From positions 1-64,000 of the forward strand of contig CAYTGO010000006.1 of assembly GCA_964437425.1 (NCBI GenBank): a DNA stretch of 64,000 bases. Direction: 5' to 3'. Below, piece after piece: positions 52,943 through 62,179 of the stretch (the first letter of the stretch is position 1; each line of letters opens with the position of its first letter). Position numbers and translations under genes: made by a program. This DNA comes from Scalindua sp964437425. Its GTDB lineage: Bacteria; Planctomycetota; Brocadiia; Brocadiales; Scalinduaceae. Below the pieces are notes generated by a model. It was not told the origin of the DNA. It worked only from the letters and a program-made list of their open reading frames with translations, and made no database searches.

Positions 52943-53779
52943 TTGGCTTCAAGAATAGTAACTCATGGCGGTGGTCCTCATATGGATGACCTGATTTCCG
53001 TTTGCATAGTGCTGGCAATGGACAACGATGTGAAATGCATAGAACGTCGACCTGTGGAGCCTGATGAGATTGCCGATCCTGCTGTATGGGTGTTGGATCA
53101 GGGTGGTGTTCATGATCCCGGGAAAAGGAATTTCGATCATCACCAGTTTCCGGCCGGTACAAGGAGATGTACATTAAGCCTCCTTGCTGAACATTTTGAT
53201 CTCAAAAAAGATTTGGATGAGATGGTCTGGTTTAGAACGCTTGTGCTTGATGATACTCTGGGGGCAATTAAAACTGCCGGAGAGCTTGACTGCAGTGCAA
53301 CTCTGCTGAAAGGGTTGATGAGGGGGCCTCTAAATGAATTTGTTTTATCCAGGTTTGAACAGACAAAGAAACTCAACGCAAATAGTGAACTGGTAAAGTT
53401 TCTCTTTGCGATAGGTACTTACATAGTCACAGATATTAGAAACAAGAAAGAGCGTCTTCAGCTCATTCGGGAAAAAGCTGAATTTGCTGAAGTTAACGGC
53501 CTGAATGTGCTTTTCTTCATGGAGGATGTGCCAGACCCGAAATTGAGTATTTCCTCGTATTTAAAAAAGGCAGGTAAAAATGCAGCTGTTCTGGTAGTCA
53601 AAAATACTCGTGAAAGCGGATGGTCACTCAGTAGAATTAGCGATCACCCACGGGTTGACTTCAGACGTGTTGAAGGCGCAAATGATGTGCTTTTTGTGCA
53701 TGCAAACGGTTTCGTTGCAAAAACCAGACTGATTGAGAAATCGACAATCATTAGCCTTTTAGAGACTGCAATTGTATAA
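52943..53779 (+). CDS. MYG1-like (UPF0160) metal-dependent hydrolase
   Basis: A 278-aa protein with DHH-type metal motifs: THGGGPHMDDLISV near the start and DQGGVHDPGKRNFDHHQ at about 55-70. A further conserved aspartate is in VLDDTLGAIK and a C-terminal region is as in MYG1 proteins, which in eukaryotes act as nucleases; the bacterial function is not established. I chose a TTG start at 52943, with AAGGAG ten bases upstream; a GTG at 52934 would lie only one base from that site. Confidence 0.85.
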   Translation: MASRIVTHGGGPHMDDLISVCIVLAMDNDVKCIERRPVEPDEIADPAVWVLDQGGVHDPGKRNFDHHQFPAGTRRCTLSLLAEHFDLKKDLDEMVWFRTLVLDDTLGAIKTAGELDCSATLLKGLMRGPLNEFVLSRFEQTKKLNANSELVKFLFAIGTYIVTDIRNKKERLQLIREKAEFAEVNGLNVLFFMEDVPDPKLSISSYLKKAGKNAAVLVVKNTRESGWSLSRISDHPRVDFRRVEGANDVLFVHANGFVAKTRLIEKSTIISLLETAIV

Positions 53780-53808
53780 TTTTCTTTCTTGAAGGATTGT
53801 CATTCGAT

Positions 53809-54477
53809 ATGGAAGGTTTTTTTAAAAGTTTACAAGCAGTAAAGTTGGATAACGTGTTTAATCCCTGGTTTTGCCGAGATGAGGATAATGATATTGATTC
53901 TGATTCACCGGCGATAAGGCTGTCGCAGCTTAAGCAATACCTGTTGGAAAGGAAAAATGCGAAGTATCTTCTGGTAGGGGAGGCTTTGGGGTATCAGGGT
54001 GGGCACTTTACCGGAATTGCGATGACGTCTGAACGTATTCTTCTGGGGAAGATGAGGCATAAATCGATTACTCCCGGACACGTGTTCTCAGGAATTGAGC
54101 CGCGTCGTACAAGCATGCCGTCTGTCAAAAGAGACGGTTTTACAGAACCCACCGCAACGATTGTGTGGGAGAGATTGATAACGTCCGGATTCGATATGAG
54201 AGACTTTATTTTATGGAATGCACTGCCATGGCATCCGTACAAACCGGAGAAAGGAATTCTGTCTAACAGGACACCTTCTGATAGTGAGTTTGAAAAAGGC
54301 AAACCGGTAATGTTGGCATTACTTGAATCAGTTAATGTTACCAAGGTAATTGCCGTTGGTGAAAAGTCAAGAATTCAGTTGGGAGAAATGGGTATTGATG
54401 CTTCAATGGTAAGACATCCGGCTAATGGTGGAGCACCCAAATTTAGAGAGCAAATCATACAAGTGATTAAAAACTAA
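53809..54477 (+). CDS. Uracil-DNA-glycosylase superfamily protein
   Basis: A 222-aa protein with signatures of the uracil-DNA-glycosylase fold: VGEALGYQGGHFTGIAM (the GEAPG-like motif), WNALPWHPYKPEKG, a strand VTKVIAVGE, and VRHPANGGAPKF near the C terminus (the HPS-like motif). Such enzymes remove uracil or related bases from DNA, but several family members are uncharacterised. The ATG at 53809 follows GAAGGA at 12 nt; a TTG at 53797 would leave no spacing. It is 30 bp after the MYG1-like gene and may be co-transcribed. Confidence 0.82.
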   Translation: MEGFFKSLQAVKLDNVFNPWFCRDEDNDIDSDSPAIRLSQLKQYLLERKNAKYLLVGEALGYQGGHFTGIAMTSERILLGKMRHKSITPGHVFSGIEPRRTSMPSVKRDGFTEPTATIVWERLITSGFDMRDFILWNALPWHPYKPEKGILSNRTPSDSEFEKGKPVMLALLESVNVTKVIAVGEKSRIQLGEMGIDASMVRHPANGGAPKFREQIIQVIKN

Positions 54478-54561
54478 GAGAGCGTCTTCTGTCTATTGAA
54501 ATCCAGAGGCTATAAGATAAAAAAATGTAACAGTTAATTATGTTTCAGTAGGAGAAATAGT

Positions 54562-54867
54562 ATGAGTAATGATATACCAGAGGGCGGCATGGATCCGGCT
54601 TATCTTAAAAAAGCGTATAAAACCTTCAGAAAGCGCCTTAGATTGACACGGCTTGATGCTGAGTCAACATTGGGCAGCAGCGCTCTCAGTGGTGGCCGAA
54701 AATCTGGTATTGTTGCCATTCGACCACCGAATAATTTTCCTCAGGAGGTATGGGATAAACTCGTGGAGATGGGCAAGCTTCGTACTGAAGGAATGGGTCT
54801 ATACGAGCTGACCGAGGATTTGAATCCTCCCAAAAAGAAGGGTTCAAACGAGATTTATGATAAATGA
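54562..54867 (+). CDS. Small conserved-looking hypothetical protein
   Basis: A 101-aa protein with a good ribosome site (AGGAGAAA) before its ATG. It is charged and has no signal peptide or membrane segment. Segments such as MDPAYLKKAYKTFRKRLRLT and IVAIRPPNNFPQEVWDKLV are well ordered, and codon use resembles its neighbours. I do not recognise the family and assign no function. It lies after the UDG-like gene and before the regulator gene. Confidence 0.7.
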   Translation: MSNDIPEGGMDPAYLKKAYKTFRKRLRLTRLDAESTLGSSALSGGRKSGIVAIRPPNNFPQEVWDKLVEMGKLRTEGMGLYELTEDLNPPKKKGSNEIYDK

Positions 54868-55005
54868 GTGTTCGGGACTGTTTCCTGAACGAGGAGAAAT
54901 CAAGATAACTGAGAAACCCATTTACCGTCCTTAAGTTTTGTCGTTATTCTGGTAAATTAATTTATTAGTGAATAATTAAGTAATTTTTGTTGTTATTGTA
55001 GTTAT

Positions 55006-55033
55006 TTATACTATACTACTACGGTTAGTATAA
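55006..55033. promoter_or_regulatory. Palindromic operator candidate upstream of regulator
   Basis: TTATACTA (55006-55013) and TAGTATAA (55026-55033) form a perfect 8-bp inverted repeat with a 12-bp spacer containing CTACTACGGT. It lies about 105 bp upstream of the winged-helix regulator and may be its own binding site. A related sequence (ATACTTCTACGGT) occurs near 60067. Confidence 0.45.
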
Positions 55034-55136
55034 GTAAACGTTTCGCTGAGAGAGTTTGCCAGCAAAGACAATACAGGATCAGAATTCCGTATTGTATTGT
55101 CATTGCTCAGTTTTTTCAAAGGGGGGGGAGGGTACT

Positions 55137-55721
55137 ATGAAAAAAGAACATAATGATTTTCAAATACTTAAGACTGTAGAGGCGGACTCATCAGTTTCAC
55201 AGAGAAAGCTTTCTTCTCAAATGGAACTTAATGTGGCATCGGTGAACTTCGCCCTGAAGCGCTTAATCCAAAAGGGGTTTGTTACGAAGGAAGGTGAGAA
55301 TCCAAGGCGTGTTAAGTATCATATCACTCCGGAAGGATTGAAGGAAAAAACACAGTTGGCTTATAAGTTCTTTGATAGAAATATCCCTTATTATAATGAG
55401 GTTAGAAGCGACATAGAAGCTCGGATTGCAAAGGCTACTGATGGTAAAGACGTCAGTTTAGCTATTTATGGTGCGAGTGAGCTTTCAGAGACGACATACA
55501 TGGTGGTAACAAAAATGAGTTTTAACTTTCTTGGATTCTATATTGAGGATTCAAAAATCTCCGAGGCAAAAATACTGAATCACAATTTTAAAAGTCTAGA
55601 CTTGCTTAAAGGTGATGATAAATGTCTGTTGCTGCTTACAGATAAATGTCCGTCAGATGTTTTAAGAAATATGAACAATAAGAACATTGAGACGTTAAGC
55701 TTAGTGGATTCCAATATTTAA
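55137..55721 (+). CDS. Winged-helix (MarR/EPS-associated type) transcriptional regulator
   Basis: A 194-aa protein. The N-terminal 80 residues form a winged-helix domain (VSQRKLSSQMELNVASVNFA with helix-turn-helix, then wing sequence GENPRRVKYHITPEG), very like the MarR-type regulators often found with exopolysaccharide genes. The C-terminal part (about 95-190) is an alpha/beta domain beginning DVSLAIYGASELSET, reminiscent of a small Rossmann-like fold. I chose the ATG at 55137, next to a run of GGGGGAGGG; an upstream ATG (55056) would add 27 residues of poor coding character. Confidence 0.83.
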   Translation: MKKEHNDFQILKTVEADSSVSQRKLSSQMELNVASVNFALKRLIQKGFVTKEGENPRRVKYHITPEGLKEKTQLAYKFFDRNIPYYNEVRSDIEARIAKATDGKDVSLAIYGASELSETTYMVVTKMSFNFLGFYIEDSKISEAKILNHNFKSLDLLKGDDKCLLLLTDKCPSDVLRNMNNKNIETLSLVDSNI

Positions 55722-55964
55722 TTAAGCAACCTTGCATCATGGCTTTTCTGGCATGATATTTACAGATAATATAACGACTGAAAACCTGTTATTATTTTTT
55801 TACGGGGTCGTAAGTACATAACCTTTCATTTCTCCTGAACCATTCTTATACACAAATTACCTTTATTGTAGGATTATTGGTAATAAATGTGTCTTCTGTA
55901 TAAAAACAACGCAAAATTGCGGGTATAGCGCAAACTACCAAACGACATATTAAGATATTAGAAC

Positions 55965-56324
55965 ATGCGGTATTCATCGTACAAAATAGGAATTCTGGAA
56001 ATTGATGTTCAGCATTCTAACATTGATTATCTTCTTACTGAGCTTGCAAAAGATGGGTTAGAGAAAGAGGTAAGTGAAGAGAAGTTTGAACTTTTAAGAA
56101 ATGCGCTTATTCATCATTTTGATTTCGAAGAGAAATGGTCACAGACAAATAACAAAAACTTTGACACTGATCATCTGAAATCTCATAAAGAATTGCTGGA
56201 GAAACTAAACGAACTACATACTCAATTCACAAAAAGTAAATTGAATATGTGCGAGATTAGTTTAACCATGAAAATGGAATTATTGAAACATGTGCAAAAC
56301 CATGATATGAAGCTGGAGGCATAG
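55965..56324 (+). CDS. Hemerythrin-like protein
   Basis: A 119-aa single-domain protein. The di-iron ligands of bacteriohemerythrin can be followed: His in ILEIDVQHSNID, the pair in LIHHFDFEEKW (His and Glu), His residues in TDHLKSHKE and His/Asp in HVQNHDMKLE. Such proteins bind O2 reversibly for sensing, storage or delivery. It is preceded by a 240-bp interval in which I see no gene, only an imperfect ATCATGGC/GGCATGAT inverted repeat near 55740-55760. Confidence 0.88.
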   Translation: MRYSSYKIGILEIDVQHSNIDYLLTELAKDGLEKEVSEEKFELLRNALIHHFDFEEKWSQTNNKNFDTDHLKSHKELLEKLNELHTQFTKSKLNMCEISLTMKMELLKHVQNHDMKLEA

Positions 56325-56356
56325 ACCGGGGAAAAACAATATTCTTTCTTGAAGAA

Positions 56357-58318
56357 CTAATGCCTCTTTCGTTTTGTCCCCGTATCACTAATCCTTCCTG
56401 TCTTCTTTTTTGCTCTTTGAAATCTCTCTGATGATTTCGGCCCGGTTTTATTGCCGGATTTTGTTTGTTGGCCTAATTCCTTTTGGTCAGGGCCGAGAAG
56501 TTTTTTCAGCAGATCCGGCCTTTTGGCGTCATTGAGTCTCTTCCTTATCCAATTCCTATTCTCTTTCTTGTACCAGAAGAAAAACCTATGTTGGTTGATC
56601 TTTTCCTGCTTTGATTTTGGTGTATAGTATTGTTTTAAAGTATAAGGGTGGTAACCGGAATAATACATAACGGTAGCTACTGTCATAGGTGTGGGAGTAA
56701 AATCCTGTACGTGTTCCAGTTTAAAACCGAGTTCTTTGGTTTCTATCGCTAGGTTTATCATGTCTTCTTCTTTGCAGCCGGGGTGACTGGATATGAAGTA
56801 TGGAACAAGTTGCTGGTTAAGTCCTAACTTTCTGTCGATATCATCAAACTGTTTTTTAAACTCTTTAAAATGAGCAAATGATGGTTTTCTCATTATCTTT
56901 AGGGTATCTGCAGATGTGTGCTCCGGTGCTACCTTCAGTCTTCCGGAAACATGACGAGTTAATAATTGTACCATGTAATCGTTGATGGATGTGTCTGCCT
57001 TCTTGTTATAGCTTTTTGTCAGTAGATCATGCCGGATTCCGCTTCCGATAAATGCCTTCTTTACTTTTGGATGCTTATCTACTTTGCGATAGATTTCCGT
57101 TATTTGAGAATGGCTTGTGTCCAGGTTGCTACAGATTACAGGATGAATGCATGAAGGAACGATGCATTTGTCACACGTTTCCTGTACCACACCCTTCATT
57201 TTGTACATGTTGGCAGATGGGCCTCCGAGGTCAGAAATATAGCCTTTGAAACCGGGCATATCAACTACCTGATCAACTTCATTTAAAATAGATTTTTGTG
57301 AACGGCTTGCAATGAACTTTCCCTGATGTGCCGAGATAGTGCAAAAACTGCATCCTCCAAAGCATCCGCGGTGCATGTTTATCGAGAACTTTATCATTTC
57401 GTGGGCAGGTATCAATCCGCGCTTTTTGTATTTAGGGTGAGGGAGTCTTGTATATGGCAAATCAAAGGAAGTGTCTATCTCTTTTTCTGTCATTGTTTGA
57501 AAAGGAGGGTTTATTATCAGGTTGTTTTCTGCAATATTCTGGATAATCCTGTTCGCAATGACCTTATTTGATTCCTGTTCTACTTGTTTAAAATTTGCCG
57601 CAAAGGCCTTCTTGTCTTCCAGGCAACTTTGATGTGGATTAATTGTAATATCTTTCCAGTTCTTATTCTTTGGGACATCCTTGGTTTGATCCCGGATATA
57701 CGCCGTTTGCTTTACCATCGTCAGTTGATGAAATGGGACTCCTTTCTCCAGAAGTTTGAGGATCTCTTTCAGGGGTTGTTCCCCCATTCCATAAACCAGC
57801 AAATCAGCACCGCTTGTTTCGAGAATAGAAGGTGCCAGTTTGTCCGACCAGTAGTCGTAGTGTGTGACCCGTCTTAAAGAAGCCTCTATGCCTCCAATTA
57901 CAACAGGGACATCCGGATAAATGGATTTTAAGATCCTGGAATATGTGTTAACTGCATAATCCGGACGAAAGCCGGACTCTCCCCCTGGAGTATACGCATC
58001 TGTCGAACGAATCCTTTTATTGGCAGTGTAATGGTTTACCAGGGAGTCCATGCAGCCTGCAGTTACTCCAAAGAAAAATCTGGGCCTTCCAAGCTTTTTG
58101 AAATCACGCAGATCGTCCTTCCAGTTGGGTTGAGGTATAATAGCGACTCTGTATCCTTCGCTTTCGATAACCCTGCCAATTACGGCAGGTCCAAATGACG
58201 GATGGTCAACGTATGCATCACCGGAAATAAGAATAACATCAAGCTCTCCCCAGCCACGCATTTCCACTTCCTTCTTTGTAGTGGGAAGCCATTTTGTTAT
58301 GTCCTGTAGTTCTTTCAT
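56357..58318 (-). CDS. ygiQ: YgiQ family radical SAM protein
   Basis: A 653-aa protein. The N-terminal domain has the YgiQ motif LISGDAYVDHPSFGPAVIG, and the radical-SAM cluster motif CFGGCSFCTISAHQGKF provides the CxxxCxxC cysteines. The domain PEHTSADTLKIMRKP and LVPYFISSHPGCKEED follow as in the family. The C terminus is basic (RKRH). YgiQ proteins are widespread but their reaction is unknown. It converges on the hemerythrin gene. Confidence 0.93.
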   Translation of the reverse strand: MKELQDITKWLPTTKKEVEMRGWGELDVILISGDAYVDHPSFGPAVIGRVIESEGYRVAIIPQPNWKDDLRDFKKLGRPRFFFGVTAGCMDSLVNHYTANKRIRSTDAYTPGGESGFRPDYAVNTYSRILKSIYPDVPVVIGGIEASLRRVTHYDYWSDKLAPSILETSGADLLVYGMGEQPLKEILKLLEKGVPFHQLTMVKQTAYIRDQTKDVPKNKNWKDITINPHQSCLEDKKAFAANFKQVEQESNKVIANRIIQNIAENNLIINPPFQTMTEKEIDTSFDLPYTRLPHPKYKKRGLIPAHEMIKFSINMHRGCFGGCSFCTISAHQGKFIASRSQKSILNEVDQVVDMPGFKGYISDLGGPSANMYKMKGVVQETCDKCIVPSCIHPVICSNLDTSHSQITEIYRKVDKHPKVKKAFIGSGIRHDLLTKSYNKKADTSINDYMVQLLTRHVSGRLKVAPEHTSADTLKIMRKPSFAHFKEFKKQFDDIDRKLGLNQQLVPYFISSHPGCKEEDMINLAIETKELGFKLEHVQDFTPTPMTVATVMYYSGYHPYTLKQYYTPKSKQEKINQHRFFFWYKKENRNWIRKRLNDAKRPDLLKKLLGPDQKELGQQTKSGNKTGPKSSERFQRAKKKTGRISDTGTKRKRH

Positions 58319-58471
58319 GAATATAAAGATGTTGAAATAATAATTCAGGATTTATTATATCTAAAAAAGTAAAATTTGTACAAAATTATACTTGAATTGG
58401 TCAATAAGCGTCGTTAAGGTGAATTTTACTTTAATAACCCAGATTGCAATCAGAAGAAACAGAGACACCAT

Positions 58472-59428
58472 ATGACAAAGATATCAAATATTCATGTCCT
58501 TGCTGCAGATATAGGAGGGACAAATACTCGAATGGCAGTTGTAAATGAAAATGGAGATATTCATACGCTCTTAAAAAAATCTACACATTGCAAAGAGGGC
58601 AGGGACGAGATGATTAGCTTTATTGTCTCTTTTGCAAGAGAAACAATCGAAAAATCAAGACTGCCAATAGAGGAAATATGTGGTATGGGGATTGGGTTTC
58701 CGGGTCCCTTAAATGTGGAGACAGGCACAATCTTCAATCCTCCTAATTTAAACGGCTGGGATAGTGTGCCATTAAGGGATATACTCGAAAAAGAGTTGAG
58801 AGTGCCTGTTGCAATTGAGAACGATGCGAACGCAGCAGCGCTCGGAGAATGGTGGAAGGGTGCCGGACCGGGAACAGGCAGCCTGTTTTGTATTACTCTC
58901 GGCACAGGTGTTGGGGGTGGTATTGTCCTGGATGGAGAAGTCTGGCATGGCGCATCATCTATAGCAGGAGAAATAGGACACACGACCGTTATAAGAGACG
59001 GAATACAATGTGCCTGTGGAAATATTGGGTGCCTCGAGGCATATGCCTGTTCGGGAGGTATTTTAAAGAGAGTAAACGATGCATTATTGGAAGAAGGAGG
59101 CAAGGGTGGCTTAGAACCACTTACGAACCTTAAACAGGTGGATCAGATGATAATGCAAGGCAATGAGATTGTACTTAACGTAATCAGAGAAACCGGGCTT
59201 ATTCTGGGCATTGCAATAGCAAATATTGCAAACTTGATAAACCCGGAAATGATCGTTCTGTTTGGTGGTGTAACTAACCTGGGAGAGCATCTTGTTGAAC
59301 CGCTGAAGGAAGAAGTTAAAAGGCGGGCATTTAAAAAGGCAACGGAGTCTCTAAGGATAGAATTATCACAACTTGGAGATAATAGCGGCGTACTCGGTGC
59401 GGCAAGAAATATCCTCTCAAAATTGTAA
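58472..59428 (+). CDS. ROK-family sugar kinase (glucokinase-like)
   Basis: A 318-aa protein with the N-terminal phosphate motif ADIGGTNTRMAVVNE, a sugar-binding region including NDANAAALGEWW, and the ROK zinc motif CACGNIGCLEAYACSGG. The adenosine motif VLFGGVTN is near the C terminus. It has no DNA-binding domain, so it is an enzyme, most likely glucokinase, rather than a repressor. It is divergent from YgiQ. Confidence 0.92.
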   Translation: MTKISNIHVLAADIGGTNTRMAVVNENGDIHTLLKKSTHCKEGRDEMISFIVSFARETIEKSRLPIEEICGMGIGFPGPLNVETGTIFNPPNLNGWDSVPLRDILEKELRVPVAIENDANAAALGEWWKGAGPGTGSLFCITLGTGVGGGIVLDGEVWHGASSIAGEIGHTTVIRDGIQCACGNIGCLEAYACSGGILKRVNDALLEEGGKGGLEPLTNLKQVDQMIMQGNEIVLNVIRETGLILGIAIANIANLINPEMIVLFGGVTNLGEHLVEPLKEEVKRRAFKKATESLRIELSQLGDNSGVLGAARNILSKL

Positions 59429-59510
59429 AATTAAGCATTTCTTTGGATTATACAGAGCTTTGGGAGTTATGTTTTAAGAATTGTTATACAGAAGGTGCAC
59501 GGGATATACG

Positions 59511-59933
59511 TCACCCGGTTGCGCTAAAGACTTTGGATAATCTGGCGCTTCTCTGGATATGACGTTTCAGGTTTGTGTCGGTCTCTTCAAGTCGGTGTGC
59601 AAGGGTTTCAATTATTTTTCTCATAAAATTAATGTCATTTGTCAGATTGGATTCAAAAGTTTCTTTGTCCATAGTGTGAAGCTTACACTTTGTCTGAGCC
59701 ACTGCTGAAGCGCTTCGTTTGCTTCCGGTTATTAAAGACATCTCTCCAAAGAAATCACCTTCGTCAAGCGTGGTCAGAGTGATATCTGTATCTCCTACTT
59801 TTTTTACTATGTTTATCCTTCCGGAATCAATGACATACATCTCTTTACAATCCTCTTCGTCTTCTTTAAATATGATATCGCCTTCTTTGAAGAGTATCTT
59901 CTTTTTTGTGTATAATAAACCTTTTGTGCCCAT
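59511..59933 (-). CDS. Cyclic-nucleotide-binding domain protein
   Basis: About 140 residues, nearly all one cNMP-binding domain (KILFKEGDIIFKEDEEDCKEM to DEGDFFGEMSLITGSKRSA is its core, written here in part). There is no DNA-binding domain; a short helical tail (ETLAHRLEETDTN) follows. I chose the ATG at 59933; a TTG at 59990 would add 19 residues. It is divergent from the GAF-kinase gene, with about 310 bp between. Confidence 0.85.
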   Translation of the reverse strand: MGTKGLLYTKKKILFKEGDIIFKEDEEDCKEMYVIDSGRINIVKKVGDTDITLTTLDEGDFFGEMSLITGSKRSASAVAQTKCKLHTMDKETFESNLTNDINFMRKIIETLAHRLEETDTNLKRHIQRSARLSKVFSATG

Positions 59934-60054
59934 TTTCAGAAAAACCTCAGAATGTACTAATAATTGAAATACTATATTCCCTTTGAACAAGTTGCCTTAC
60001 AACCCATTTTGCAGTTATTCTATTGGTTTTACTATAATGTGTCAACATAGATTT

Positions 60055-60078
60055 ACCGTATTAGTATACTTCTACGGT
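60055..60078. promoter_or_regulatory. Inverted repeat upstream of GAF-kinase gene
   Basis: ACCGTA (60055-60060) and TACGGT (60073-60078) are separated by 12 bp. The right half lies in ATACTTCTACGGTGTGTGTAA, which resembles ATACTACTACGGTTAGTATAA at 55010-55032. A shared regulator site is possible. Confidence 0.35.
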
Positions 60079-60243
60079 GTGTGTAATAGAGAGAATATTT
60101 TCTTGTTCTGACGAAAACGATAATAATGTATGTAGTTTTTTTAATTGAATTATTTTATTGATATTCTTATCGCTTTTTTTACAATGCCGTTAATGATCTT
60201 ATTTGTTTAATATATTGAATATCAATGACTTGGGGAACTCCGG

Positions 60244-62175
60244 ATGTTGCTGAAAAAATTATTAGGTGAAATTCTGGCTGATATGGGATTTGTTACAAAA
60301 CAACACCTTGAAGAGGCTTTAACAAAGCAGAGGGAGATGCACAAAGAGGAAGTGCTACCGGAACGGCTACAGAGAACCAGGTTAATTTCTGAAGCACGAT
60401 TGGCAACCAATACAACTCCGGCACTGGGTCAAATATTGATTGATATGGGCGTTACCACAAAGGATCAACTTGATCAGGCCATGAGAAAACAGGAGAATCT
60501 GGCTGAAGTGTACAAGTCGTTGGAAAGTGAAAAACTGGGAGCAGTTGTAGAGAAATGTTCGATAATTAATTCTACATTAAACATAGCAGAGGTATTAGAA
60601 AATATAATGAAGTACGCAAATCTTGTTACAGATTCAGCTGCAAGTACGCTGATGCTGCTGGATGAAGAAACCGGAGAATTGGTATTCAGTGTTCCGACAG
60701 GACCAAAGTCTGATAAGTTGACAGATATTCGTATTCCACCTGGGAAAGGAATTGCTGGTTGGGTTGCTGCAAATGAACAACATCTTTTAATTCCTGATGT
60801 CAGTAAGGACCCAAGATTTTACGGGAAAGTTGATAAAATAACCGGGTATCAAACAAAATCAATACTTTGTGTTCCGATTAAGACAAAATCAAAAATGATA
60901 GGTGTATTGGAGGTTATAAACAAAGCCGGTGGTATTTCTTTTGCCGAAGAGGATGCCATGCTACTTAACTTCTTTGCAAACCAGGTTGCTGTGGCAATTG
61001 AGAATGCCAGATACTACGGTGAGTTAAAGCATAAATATGAAGAAGAAAAACAGATGCAGGAAAAATATGCAGAGATAGAAAAGCTTCGGGCTTTGGGTTT
61101 AATGACATCTGGCATAGCGCATGATTTCAATAATATGTTGGCTATAATTGCGGGGAACATAGACCTTATCGAAATTGAAGAAGACAAAGATAAGATATTA
61201 AAAAAGGTACAAATAATCAAGAAAACAGCATTGGGTAGTGCCAAAACAATTAAAAGGCTACAGAAATATGCAAGGACAAAGAATGACGCATTACAGTCTC
61301 AGACGATCAATTTTAATAGTCTGGTGAGAGATGCTATAGAAATATCAACTCCGATGTGGAAAGACAGCCCGCAAGAGAAAGGATTTAGTGTAGAAATTGT
61401 AGATACTCTGACAGAAGAAGAACCAATTGTTCTAGGGGATGATACTGATTTGAGAGAGGCTATAATTAATATGATATTCAACTCTGTAGATGCAATGCCA
61501 CAGGGTGGAAAAATACATATAGCAACGCATACGAAAAATGAAAGTGTATATTTAGAGCTGTCTGATAATGGAACCGGGATGACTGAAGAAACAAAAGACA
61601 GAATATTTGATCCGTTTTTTACAACAAAAGGTATAACTCATGGTGGACTGGGGATGAGTATGCTGTACGGAACAATCAGAAGGCATAACGGATCAGTAGA
61701 TATAAAGACGACGCCAGGACAAGGTACAACGTTTACGATAGTATTGCCAAAGGGAAAAGAAAAAATGGAAAAGAGCGGTGAAAAATCTAATCATGCTTCT
61801 AAGACTGAAGAAGCGAACATATTGATAATAGATGATGAACCGCAAATAGGTGCTGTGCTGTCAGAAATACTATCACATCAGGGCCATCAAACCTCTGTTT
61901 TCGATAATGGTAAAGATGGAATAGATGCGTTGAAAGATGGTAGTTATGAGATACTGATAACGGATTTAGGAATGCCAGATTTATCAGGGTGGGAAGTAAT
62001 CAATATTGCCAAACAGATTGAGCCATGTGTGATAGCCGGGGTTATAACAGGGTGGGATATATCAGAAGCAGAAGCAAAGCGGAAAGGGGTAGATTTTTTA
62101 ATAACTAAACCATTTGAATCAAGTCAAATAGTTCAAGCAGTAGCAAATGCGGTAAAACTTAAAACAGGTAAATAA
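60244..62175 (+). CDS. GAF-domain sensor kinase with receiver and N-terminal MshEN-like repeats
   Basis: A 643-aa soluble protein. Two short repeats at the start, LGEILADMGFVTKQHLEEAL (about 7-26) and LGQILIDMGVTTKDQLDQAM (about 61-80), look like MshEN/GspE N-terminal motifs, which in some proteins bind cyclic di-GMP. A GAF domain follows (about 105-260), then a kinase region with His in GIAHDFNNMLAIIAGN and HATPase motifs NMIFNSVDAMPQ and DNGTGM, GGLGMSMLYG, and a C-terminal receiver (Asp in ILITDLGMPDLSGW, Lys in LITKPF). The AHDFNN form places it in the NtrB/HWE-like group whose partners often include sigma-54 activators. The ATG at 60244 is the only good start. Confidence 0.9.
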   Translation: MLLKKLLGEILADMGFVTKQHLEEALTKQREMHKEEVLPERLQRTRLISEARLATNTTPALGQILIDMGVTTKDQLDQAMRKQENLAEVYKSLESEKLGAVVEKCSIINSTLNIAEVLENIMKYANLVTDSAASTLMLLDEETGELVFSVPTGPKSDKLTDIRIPPGKGIAGWVAANEQHLLIPDVSKDPRFYGKVDKITGYQTKSILCVPIKTKSKMIGVLEVINKAGGISFAEEDAMLLNFFANQVAVAIENARYYGELKHKYEEEKQMQEKYAEIEKLRALGLMTSGIAHDFNNMLAIIAGNIDLIEIEEDKDKILKKVQIIKKTALGSAKTIKRLQKYARTKNDALQSQTINFNSLVRDAIEISTPMWKDSPQEKGFSVEIVDTLTEEEPIVLGDDTDLREAIINMIFNSVDAMPQGGKIHIATHTKNESVYLELSDNGTGMTEETKDRIFDPFFTTKGITHGGLGMSMLYGTIRRHNGSVDIKTTPGQGTTFTIVLPKGKEKMEKSGEKSNHASKTEEANILIIDDEPQIGAVLSEILSHQGHQTSVFDNGKDGIDALKDGSYEILITDLGMPDLSGWEVINIAKQIEPCVIAGVITGWDISEAEAKRKGVDFLITKPFESSQIVQAVANAVKLKTGK

Positions 62176-62179
62176 ATAA

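Noticed and set aside
52806..53174. Antisense 122-codon frame opposite the MYG1-like gene
   Set aside because: It overlaps the well-supported MYG1-like gene and has no recognisable domain.
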